48,939 nucleotides of DNA from an uncultured Clostridium sp. GTDB taxonomy: Bacteria; Bacillota; Clostridia; Clostridiales; Clostridiaceae. Made by a program: the position numbers and the translations under genes. Of the stretch, positions 42,227-48,939 are shown piece by piece. Location: NCBI GenBank assembly GCA_900543325.1, contig UQQU01000017.1, forward strand, positions 1-48,939. The letters run 5' to 3'. Numbering within the stretch: position 1 is the stretch's first letter; the number at the start of each line of letters is the position of its first letter. Under the pieces are notes generated by a model. It did no database searches and was not told where the DNA came from. It saw only the letters and a list, made by a program, of their open reading frames with translations.

Positions 42227-42396
42227 GTACACAAAATTAAGACATTTTAGATAATGACTAATATTTGACCATTATCTATTAATAAAAAAGCAATAAGTAT
42301 AAAAAATTAAATGAATATAGAAGTAAAGTTTAAAATAATTAAAAACTATTAATTAAAAACTCTTAACTTCTAACTAACCAAAAGGGGGATTTATTT

Positions 42397-43674
42397 ATGG
42401 CAATTAATTTAGAAAAAGGAACAGTAGGAATTCATGGAGGATATTCACCAAAATCAGGTGAACCAAGGGTTCTACCAATTTATCAAAGTGCAACTTATAA
42501 GTATGATGATCCAGATACATTAGCAGCTTTATTTGATTTAAAAGCTGAAGGGCATCTATATAGTAGAATTTCTAATCCAACAGTTGGGGCGTTGGAAGAA
42601 AAGTATGCAAAATTAGAAGGTGGAGTTGGTGCAGTAGCAACCGCTTCAGGACAATCAGCAATTTTATATGCAATTTTAAATGTTTGTAAGGCAGGAGATC
42701 ATATAATTTCGGTATCATCTTTATATGGTGGAACAGTTAACTTATTTACAGTTCATCTTAAAAACTTAGGTATAGAAGTTACTTTTGTAGATCCAGATGC
42801 ATCAGAAGAAGAAATTTTATCTAAGGCTAAAGAAAATACTAAGGTTGTTTATGGAGAAACTATAGGTAATCCAGGATTAAATGTTTTAGATTTTGATAAG
42901 TTTTCAAAAGTGGCTAAAAAGCTTCAAGTACCATTTATAGTTGATAATACAGTAGCTACACCATATCATTGCAATCCATTTGAATATGGCGTTAATGTTG
43001 TTGTACATTCAACAACAAAGTATTCAGAAGGACATGCTCAAACTATAGGGGGAATAGTTGTAGATGGAGGAAATTTTGATTGGACAAATGGAAAATTTGA
43101 CGATTTAGTTTTACCTGATCCAAGCTATCATGGAGTAAAATATGTTGAAACATTTGGTGATGCCGCATATATAGTTAAATTAAGAGTAACATTACTTAGA
43201 GATTTAGGAGCATGTATGAGCCCATTTAATGCTTATTTAACTAATTTAGGCTTAGAAACTTTACATTTAAGAATGGAAAGACATTCTAAAAATGCTTTAG
43301 AAATTGCACAATGGTTAAGCACACAAGAAAAGGTAGCATGGGTTAATTATCCATTACTTGAAGGAAATAAATCTTATGATTTAGCTCAAAAATATCTTAA
43401 AAAGGGAGCAAGTGGGCTTTTAACATTTGGAATTAAAGGTGGAATTGAAGAAGCTAAAAAGTTTAGTAGAGCTTTAGATTTAATAGCTTTAGCAGTAACT
43501 TTAGGTGATGCAAGAAGTTGCCTTCTACATCCAGCTACTACTACACATAGTCAACTTGGAGAAGAAGAGCAAAGAGCAAGTGGAGTTACTCCAGATATGC
43601 TTAGACTTTCTGTTGGAATAGAGGATACTAAAGATTTAATTAATGATATTAGTGAAGCGCTAAAAGCTATATAA
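42397..43674 (+). CDS. metY: O-acetylhomoserine sulfhydrylase (aminocarboxypropyltransferase)
   Basis: This PLP enzyme makes homocysteine from O-acetylhomoserine and sulfide. The 425-residue protein is typical of MetY rather than the shorter MetB/MetC, and includes the extra region around NFDWTNGKFDDLVLPDPSYHG. The PLP lysine is K208 in VVHSTTKYSEGHA. Control by an S-box confirms a methionine role. GGGGG lies eight bases upstream. It is followed after 21 bases by the ACT-containing homoserine dehydrogenase, which supplies its precursor. Confidence 0.92.
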   Translation: MAINLEKGTVGIHGGYSPKSGEPRVLPIYQSATYKYDDPDTLAALFDLKAEGHLYSRISNPTVGALEEKYAKLEGGVGAVATASGQSAILYAILNVCKAGDHIISVSSLYGGTVNLFTVHLKNLGIEVTFVDPDASEEEILSKAKENTKVVYGETIGNPGLNVLDFDKFSKVAKKLQVPFIVDNTVATPYHCNPFEYGVNVVVHSTTKYSEGHAQTIGGIVVDGGNFDWTNGKFDDLVLPDPSYHGVKYVETFGDAAYIVKLRVTLLRDLGACMSPFNAYLTNLGLETLHLRMERHSKNALEIAQWLSTQEKVAWVNYPLLEGNKSYDLAQKYLKKGASGLLTFGIKGGIEEAKKFSRALDLIALAVTLGDARSCLLHPATTTHSQLGEEEQRASGVTPDMLRLSVGIEDTKDLINDISEALKAI

Positions 43675-43695
43675 GAATTGAGTGGAGGAATAATT

Positions 43696-44916
43696 ATGAC
43701 TAAAGTAGCTATTATGGGATATGGAGTAGTAGGTAGTGGACTTATTGAATTAATAGATAAAAATAGGGAAAACTATAGAAAAAATGAAATAATTATAACA
43801 AGTATTTTAGTGAAGAATAAAGAAAAACATATTGATTCAAGTCACAAAGAAGTTATTACTACTAATGTAGAAGAGTTTTTTTCTGCAGAAAGTGATGTTG
43901 TAATAGAAGTAATGGGCGGGCTTCATCCAGCTTATGATTATGTTAAAAATGCATTAGCATTAAAGAAGCATGTAGTTACAGCTAATAAAGATTTAATAGC
44001 TACATTTGGACATGAATTATTCCAATTAGCTAAGGAAAATAATGTTTCTTTAAAGTTTGAAGCTGCAGTAGCTGGTGGTATTCCTATAATAAAGCCATTA
44101 ACTGAAAGTCTTTATGGAAATAGTATAAATAGCATAAAAGCAATATTAAATGGAACAACTAATTTTATATTAACTAAGATGGATAAGGAAGGTTTGTCTT
44201 ATGAAGAGGCTCTTAAAGAAGCACAAGAGCTTGGGTTTGCAGAAGCTAATCCAGAATCTGATGTTATGGGATATGATTCAGCTAGAAAACTTGCAATACT
44301 ATCAAGTTTAGCTTTTGATCAGAAGTTTCAGTGGAGTGATATATCAATAGAGGGAATAACTAATATAGATGAAAATGATTTTAAATATGCTAATAAATTA
44401 AAGTGTAAAATTAAACTTGTAGCAGAATCGTTTAAATGTAAAAGAGGAATATATACGTCTGTAAAACCTATATTAGTAGATGAACAAAGTATATTAGCTA
44501 AGATTAATAATGAAGTTAATGTAGTTATTTTAAATGGAGATGAAATAGGAGAATTATTATTTGTAGGTAAAGGAGCTGGGAAATTACCTACAGGAAGTGC
44601 TGTTTATAGTGATTTAAATGATATTATAAATAACAGATTTACTGATGTTGATAGTTTTAATAAAGAAGAAGCAAATGTAATAAAATTTGCAAGTAAAACA
44701 TGTAATTGTATATTAAGAATAAAGACATTAAATATAGATGAAACAATAAACAAATGTAGGGAAAATTTTAATAATATAAAGATTATAGACAAAAGTATAA
44801 AAGGGGAAGTTGCAATTTTTATTGAATGTACTTCAGAAGCATATGTAGAGAAATTTATTGAGAAGATGAAAAATGAAAATTATTATGAAGAAGCAAAGAA
44901 GCTAATAGTTGCCTAG
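43696..44916 (+). CDS. hom: Homoserine dehydrogenase with C-terminal ACT domain
   Basis: Hom reduces aspartate-4-semialdehyde to homoserine, the branch point to threonine and methionine. The 406-residue protein has GYGVVGSG at 8-15, VTANKDL, the catalytic region AILNGTTNFILTKM...GFAEANPESDVMGYDSARKL, and an ACT domain in the last 75 residues for amino-acid feedback. The ATG at 43696 follows GGAGG; an in-frame TTG at 43678 is rejected. It is co-transcribed with metY and thus under the S-box. The gene at 40221 is a second, ACT-less copy. Confidence 0.94.
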   Translation: MTKVAIMGYGVVGSGLIELIDKNRENYRKNEIIITSILVKNKEKHIDSSHKEVITTNVEEFFSAESDVVIEVMGGLHPAYDYVKNALALKKHVVTANKDLIATFGHELFQLAKENNVSLKFEAAVAGGIPIIKPLTESLYGNSINSIKAILNGTTNFILTKMDKEGLSYEEALKEAQELGFAEANPESDVMGYDSARKLAILSSLAFDQKFQWSDISIEGITNIDENDFKYANKLKCKIKLVAESFKCKRGIYTSVKPILVDEQSILAKINNEVNVVILNGDEIGELLFVGKGAGKLPTGSAVYSDLNDIINNRFTDVDSFNKEEANVIKFASKTCNCILRIKTLNIDETINKCRENFNNIKIIDKSIKGEVAIFIECTSEAYVEKFIEKMKNENYYEEAKKLIVA

Positions 44917-44930
44917 TAGGTGAAATAAAT

Positions 44931-44966
44931 AAAGGGACTGTATTTTAATTTTATACAGTCTCTTTT
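44931..44966 (+). terminator. Terminator of metY-hom
   Basis: AAAGGGACTGTA (44931-44942) pairs with TACAGTCTCTTT (44953-44964, one G-U pair) before a T-run. Confidence 0.9.
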
Positions 44967-45010
44967 TATTGGTTAAAAATTATATAAATGTAAAAAATAA
45001 AATATGATAA

Positions 45011-45025
45011 TGATAATTATTATCA
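45011..45025. promoter_or_regulatory. Fur box upstream of the rpsD paralogue
   Basis: TGATAATTATTATCA is an exact match to the Firmicutes Fur 7-1-7 consensus TGATAATNATTATCA, and 45006-45024 also matches 18 of 19 bases of the classical GATAATGATAATCATTATC box. It ends one base before the -35. The Zur form (TCGTAAT-) and PerR form (TTATAAT-) fit less well. Confidence 0.85.
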
Positions 45026-45054
45026 TTTACAAAAGAAAAATTATATGTTATATT
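45026..45054 (+). promoter_or_regulatory. Promoter of the rpsD paralogue
   Basis: TTTACA (45026-45031) and TATATT (45049-45054) are 17 bases apart, with TGT just before the -10. The leader is about 30 bases, too short for an S4 autoregulatory RNA. Confidence 0.75.
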
Positions 45055-45091
45055 GTATTTAGGCTTAGAAATAATTTAAGGAGATGATTGT

Positions 45092-45688
45092 ATGGCAAAG
45101 ATGATGGGACCAAGATTTAAGCAGTGCAGACGATTAGGCTTAAATGTTTGTGGACATCCAAAAGCGATGAAAAGAGCGGCCAAAGGTACAGCGAGAAATG
45201 ATAAAAAACTTTCTGACTATGGTACTCAATTATTAGAAAAGCAAAGATTAAGAGCTTATTACGGAGTTATGGAAAAGCAATTTGCTAATTACTTTGAAAA
45301 AGCATCTAAATCAAAAGAATTAACAGGTCATGCTTTAATCAACTTATTAGAATGCAGATTAGATAATTTAGTTTATAGATTAGGATTTGCAAACTCAATA
45401 AGACAAGCGAGACAAATGGTTGTTCATGGTCATATTTTAGTTAATGGTAAAAAGGTTGATATTCCATCATTCAACGTTTCAGTTGGGGATGAAATCAAAT
45501 TAAGAGAAAAATCTCAAAAGAATGTTATGTTCAAAGAAAACTTTGAATCAAATATACTTAATGTTTTACCATATTTAAGTAAAAATGAAGCTAATTTCTC
45601 TGGAGTTTTAGAAAGACTCCCTGAAAGATCTGAAGTTCCAATAGAAATTAATGAAGTTTTAGTTGTAGAGTATTATTCTAAAAACTAG
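45092..45688 (+). CDS. rpsD: 30S ribosomal protein S4, cysteine-poor paralogue
   Basis: S4 nucleates assembly of the small ribosomal subunit. The 198-residue protein has the S4 N-terminal region and an RNA-binding S4 domain from about residue 91 (LLECRLDNLVYRLGFANSIRQARQMVVHGHILVNG). Its N-terminus (PRFKQCRRLGLNVCGHPKA) has only two cysteines, so the four-cysteine zinc knuckle of the C+ form is absent. It stands alone, outside a ribosomal operon, behind a Fur box. Clostridia often carry a second rpsD; this is probably that metal-regulated copy, the other being outside the window. Confidence 0.93.
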   Translation: MAKMMGPRFKQCRRLGLNVCGHPKAMKRAAKGTARNDKKLSDYGTQLLEKQRLRAYYGVMEKQFANYFEKASKSKELTGHALINLLECRLDNLVYRLGFANSIRQARQMVVHGHILVNGKKVDIPSFNVSVGDEIKLREKSQKNVMFKENFESNILNVLPYLSKNEANFSGVLERLPERSEVPIEINEVLVVEYYSKN

Positions 45689-45780
45689 TTAAAATCATCT
45701 TTCATTTAAGGAAGAAATTTTCTCTAAAAATTATATTTTGTATTATTTTAAGCCACTGTTGAATTTAAATAAGTTGTGTG

Positions 45781-45832
45781 AAAAGAAAAATGCTAATGTG
45801 ATGTGCAGATCACATTAGCATTTTTCTTTTAT
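45781..45832. terminator. Bidirectional terminator between rpsD and the M48 gene
   Basis: A 22-bp perfect stem (45781-45802 with 45809-45830, loop GTGCAG) has A-rich and T-rich flanks that serve both convergent genes. Confidence 0.93.
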
Positions 45833-45878
45833 ATAGACATAATACAGAAAGTTTTATAAAGTAATTTTTCGTTTAAAA

Positions 45879-46805
45879 TTAGTAAAGATCGCCACTACCT
45901 TCACCTTTTATTAAAGCTCTGATTCTTTTGGGCAGTATTGGATGAGAACTTACTAAATTATTACACCATACAAAAAATCCTTTGATATCTTTACTACTTT
46001 CAATATAATCATAGACATCAATTTTCTTATAAAGATGTTTACCTGCAAATAAGGAAAACATGGCTTCAACACCGCTATTACCTGTAACTTTTTGAGCGAG
46101 TCTATCACAACTATACTCTCTAGCTCTTGAGGCAGTTGTTCCTATTATAGGAATTAAAGTTGAAAATAAAATAAATAAATTATAAGAAAATGTAGCATGC
46201 TTATATTTTATATGTGCTAATTCATGAGCTATTATAAAATTAATAGATTCTAAATCATTATATTCTCTATAAGCAATTTCAAATAAATCACTATCTATTT
46301 CAATATATTGTTTATGAATTATAAATGCAGAAAAGGCATTCATTACACCATTTTGTTGAATTAAAAAAGCTTCAGGTGTTTTTTTAAAGCCTAGCTTATT
46401 AGAATATTCTAAGATACTATAGTATACTTCTGGAAAGTTATTTTCAGTTATTTTTATTGCTCTTGATCTATATTTTGCATAATAAAGATTTACTCCAAAA
46501 GGAAATGCAATTATTACTATTATCCCTGTTATTAATAGTTGGAGTTCTGTTGGGAAATTATTTAAAGTAGAGCTAGGGGATATTATAACATTTGCATATG
46601 CAGAAGGATCTGAAAAAGATTCCTTTAAAGTATTAGGCAAAGTATTATAATTATGAATATTTATAATACAAAAAACTATTACTGATAGTATTATAGCGAA
46701 ATTGATAAATACTAAAATTCCATACCACTTCTTTTCAGATTTATGCCTACAACTTTCAATTTCTTCATTAGTTAGTTTAATATTGTCTTGTTCATAAAAA
46801 CTCAA
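45879..46805 (-). CDS. M48 family membrane metalloprotease
   Basis: This 308-residue protein has membrane segments at about 28-50, 87-106 and 205-222 and the zinc-protease motif HELAH at 194-198, with the third ligand E230 in SRAREYSCDR. The layout matches M48 (HtpX/YfgC-like) proteases that degrade damaged membrane proteins. The start appears to be TTG, with AAAGGA about ten bases upstream and no nearby in-frame ATG, so translation may be weak. It is transcribed away from thrS after that gene's terminator. Confidence 0.85.
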   Translation of the reverse strand: MSFYEQDNIKLTNEEIESCRHKSEKKWYGILVFINFAIILSVIVFCIINIHNYNTLPNTLKESFSDPSAYANVIISPSSTLNNFPTELQLLITGIIVIIAFPFGVNLYYAKYRSRAIKITENNFPEVYYSILEYSNKLGFKKTPEAFLIQQNGVMNAFSAFIIHKQYIEIDSDLFEIAYREYNDLESINFIIAHELAHIKYKHATFSYNLFILFSTLIPIIGTTASRAREYSCDRLAQKVTGNSGVEAMFSLFAGKHLYKKIDVYDYIESSKDIKGFFVWCNNLVSSHPILPKRIRALIKGEGSGDLY

Positions 46806-46884
46806 AATTCTCAGTTCCTTTCAAAAGAATATTAAAAAGTATATGATTAATATACATATACTTTGCAAATTTTATGTTATTTAT

Positions 46885-46922
46885 AACAAAAAACATGATA
46901 AACAAATTTGTTTATCATGTTT
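46885..46922 (-). terminator. Terminator of thrS
   Basis: A perfect 32-base palindrome at 46891-46922 is followed on the minus strand by a T-run, nine bases after the thrS stop. Confidence 0.9.
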
Positions 46923-46930
46923 AATTAAAA

Positions 46931-48862
46931 TTATCTTTCTTTATTAGCTATTTCAGAAGTGATTCTAGAAACAAATGCATCTAAAGCCATTGCTCCTTCA
47001 TCATCATTCTTTCTGCTTCTTACAGAAACTTCATTGTTAGCAGCTTCCTTTTCACCTACAACTAAGATATAAGGAACTCTTTCAAGTCTAGCTTCTCTAA
47101 TTTTGTAACCAATTTTTTCAACTCTGTGGTCAGCTTCAACTCTAACACCATTACTTCTTAAAGTTTTAACTACTTCGTTAGCATAATCAGCGTATTTATC
47201 TGATAATGGAAGAACTTTAGCTTGAACTGGAGACATCCAAGTTGGGAAAGCACCAGCATACTTTTCAATTAAAGTTGCGATAGTTCTTTCATAACATCCA
47301 ATTGATGATCTGTGAATAACAAATGGTATTTTCTTTTCACCATCTTTATCGATATAAGTCATACCAAGTCTTTCACCTAAAGCAAAGTCAATTTGAACAG
47401 TAATTATTGTATCTTCTTTTCCATGAACGTTTTTAGATTGGATATCAAGTTTTGGTCCATAGAATGCAGCTTCACCTTCAGCTTCAACATAATCTATTCC
47501 TAGGTGATCTAATATAGTTCTCATTTGGTTTTGAGTAGCTTCCCAAGCTTCTGGGTTATTTATATATTTTTCAGTGTCTGTTGGATCCCATTTAGAGAAT
47601 CTGTAAGATATATCTTCAGAGATTCCTAGAGTTTCCATAACGTAGTTTATTAAATCAACAACTTCTTTAAATTCATCTTCTAATTGTTCTGGAGTACAGA
47701 TTATATGACCTTCTGATAAAGTGAATTGTCTAACTCTAGTAAGACCGTGCATTTCACCTGAAGCTTCTTTTCTAAATAGAGTAGAAGTTTCTGCGTATCT
47801 TATTGGAAGATCTCTATAACTGTGTTGTTCTGCATTGTAAACAGTGAATTGGAATGGGCAAGTCATTGGTCTTAGAGCCATAACTTCAGCATCTTTTTCT
47901 TCATCACCTAATACAAACATACCATCTTTATAGTGGCTCCAGTGACCAGAAGCTACGAATAAGTCATTCTTAGACATAAATGGAGTCTTAGTTAAAACGT
48001 AACCTCTCTTTTCTTCTTCATCTTCAATCCATCTTTGAAGAGTTTGGAATAATTTAGCTCCCTTAGGCATGAATAGAGGAAGACCTTGACCTACTTTTTC
48101 ATCAGTAGTAAAGATTCCAAGTTCTCTACCTAATTTGTTATGATCTCTCTTTTTAGCTTCTTCTAAAGCTTCTAGATGAGCATCTAAGTCAGCTTTCTTT
48201 AAGAATGCAGTTCCGTATATTCTAGAAAGCATTTTGTTCTTTTCGTCACCTTTCCAGTAAGCACCAGCACTTCTTATAAGCTTGATAGCTTTTATGTTCT
48301 TTAATGATAATACGTGAGGTCCTGCACAAAGGTCAGTGAAATCACCTATTTTATAGAAAGAAATAATTTCATCTTCTGGAAGGTCATTTATTAATTCAAC
48401 CTTATAAGGTTCATCTTTCATAAGCTCTAGAGCTTCATTTCTAGGAAGTTCAAATCTTTCAATTTGAGGATTTTCCTTTATTATTTTTTTCATCTCAGCT
48501 TCTATTTTTACTAAATCTTCTGCAGAGAAAGGTTTTTCTACATCGAAATCATAGTAAAATCCGTTAGCAATTGCAGGTCCAATAGCGATTTTAGCTTCTG
48601 GGAATAATCTTTTAACTGCAGCAGCAAGTACATGAGAAACACTGTGTCTTACAGCATCTTTTCCTTCTTGAGAATCGAAAGTACAAATTTCTAATTCACA
48701 ATCTTCATTTAAAGTTGTTCTTAAGTCAACAACCTTACCATTAACTATTCCACATTGAGCAACTCTTGCTAAACCTTCGCTTATAGCTTTAGCAACGTCT
48801 AAAACTGATGCTCCATTTTCAACTTCTTTAATTGATCCATCTTTTAAAGTGATTTTTATCAT
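46931..48862 (-). CDS. thrS: Threonyl-tRNA synthetase
   Basis: This class II synthetase charges tRNA-Thr. The 643-residue protein has an N-terminal TGS domain (about 1-62), the editing SAD domain with H73/H77 (HSVSHVLAA), the catalytic core with the zinc cysteine C335 (MRPMTCPF) and motif 2 RYAETSTLFRKE, and a C-terminal anticodon domain. The ATG at 48862, with GGGAGA upstream, is preferred over the one at 48880. The usual T-box of thrS genes cannot be judged because only 77 bases of leader remain, mostly the terminal repeat. Confidence 0.96.
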   Translation of the reverse strand: MIKITLKDGSIKEVENGASVLDVAKAISEGLARVAQCGIVNGKVVDLRTTLNEDCELEICTFDSQEGKDAVRHSVSHVLAAAVKRLFPEAKIAIGPAIANGFYYDFDVEKPFSAEDLVKIEAEMKKIIKENPQIERFELPRNEALELMKDEPYKVELINDLPEDEIISFYKIGDFTDLCAGPHVLSLKNIKAIKLIRSAGAYWKGDEKNKMLSRIYGTAFLKKADLDAHLEALEEAKKRDHNKLGRELGIFTTDEKVGQGLPLFMPKGAKLFQTLQRWIEDEEEKRGYVLTKTPFMSKNDLFVASGHWSHYKDGMFVLGDEEKDAEVMALRPMTCPFQFTVYNAEQHSYRDLPIRYAETSTLFRKEASGEMHGLTRVRQFTLSEGHIICTPEQLEDEFKEVVDLINYVMETLGISEDISYRFSKWDPTDTEKYINNPEAWEATQNQMRTILDHLGIDYVEAEGEAAFYGPKLDIQSKNVHGKEDTIITVQIDFALGERLGMTYIDKDGEKKIPFVIHRSSIGCYERTIATLIEKYAGAFPTWMSPVQAKVLPLSDKYADYANEVVKTLRSNGVRVEADHRVEKIGYKIREARLERVPYILVVGEKEAANNEVSVRSRKNDDEGAMALDAFVSRITSEIANKER

Positions 48863-48884
48863 TTCTATATCTCCCTTCATTTAA

Positions 48885-48939
48885 TGTTAGTGTAAAGTTT
48901 TTTACACTACTTTTCTTTTAAATTCTTTATATATCAAGG
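48885..48939. repeat. 55-bp terminal inverted repeat, right copy
   Basis: This is the exact reverse complement of bases 1-55, including the hairpin AGTGTAAA-GTTT-TTTACACT (48889-48908). It forms the start of the thrS leader, as the left copy forms the start of the fumarase leader. Confidence 0.9.

Noticed and set aside
42343..42380. Repeated AAAAACTATTAA-like units before metY as an operator array
   Set aside because: They are imperfect, A+T-rich and similar to other intergenic stretches in the window (for example near 13630), so likely compositional.
1..48939. CRISPR array, prophage, insertion sequence or defence island
   Set aside because: No regular spaced repeats, transposase, integrase, phage structural or defence genes were found. 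Gene content is ordinary chromosomal metabolism.

Overview
The window reads as a low-GC chromosomal segment from a butyrate-forming Clostridium (sensu stricto). This is inferred from four things: A+T-rich codon use throughout; a ptb-buk butyrate kinase pair very close to the clostridial family; a two-subunit iron-sulfur fumarase; and RNA regulators typical of Firmicutes (T-box, S-box, purine riboswitch). I see no rRNA, tRNA, CRISPR, prophage or insertion sequence. Nearly all genes are housekeeping or biosynthetic. The species cannot be fixed from the sequence alone.

Layout. (1) 78-1490: fumarase subunits, convergent with a YitT membrane protein. (2) 2649-6074: class Ia ribonucleotide reductase nrdA-nrdB behind a strong promoter with an NrdR box. 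(3) 6408-11232: PTS enzyme I, isoaspartyl dipeptidase, a secreted SleB-type hydrolase and an unknown membrane-anchored protein. (4) 11477-20273: c-di-AMP synthase cdaA and its regulator cdaR, a FAD oxidoreductase, ptb-buk with an exact CodY box upstream, an AIM24-like protein, a YerC repressor and glmM. (5) 20525-30633: an eight-gene branched-chain amino-acid operon, ilvN-cimA-leuC-leuD-leuB-ilvD-ilvB-ilvC, led by an apparent isoleucine T-box. (6) 30738-33425: a CPBP protease and a guanine-riboswitch-controlled purine permease. (7) 33617-38577: a decayed response regulator, T-box-controlled gltX, three very small proteins (two of them with CxC motifs) and glnS on the other strand. (8) 38884-44916: a DUF1540 protein, a second CPBP protease, an ACT-less homoserine dehydrogenase, 5-formyl-THF cyclo-ligase, an S-box with an enlarged P3 arm, metY and an ACT-containing homoserine dehydrogenase. 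(9) 45006-48862: an S4 paralogue behind a perfect Fur box, an M48 protease and thrS.

How the parts fit. The BCAA operon makes isoleucine from pyruvate through citramalate. Its leader reads as an Ile sensor, and the nearby ptb-buk unit carries a CodY site (CodY senses BCAA and GTP), so both carbon outlets may answer to the same amino-acid pool. Homoserine and methionine genes sit around the SAM sensor. Twelve genes in the fumarase, BCAA, purine-permease and methionine units start from an unusual G-run Shine-Dalgarno (GGGGG, or GGGG in one case), whereas most other genes use GGAGG-like sites.

The first 55 bases and the last 55 bases are exact reverse complements, which looks like a contig bounded by two copies of one repeat. 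The most interesting regulatory observations are the remodelled S-box, the Fur-controlled S4 paralogue, the G-run Shine-Dalgarno class, the odd T-box motif and the pseudogene remains. I saw no clear new defence or mobile system.
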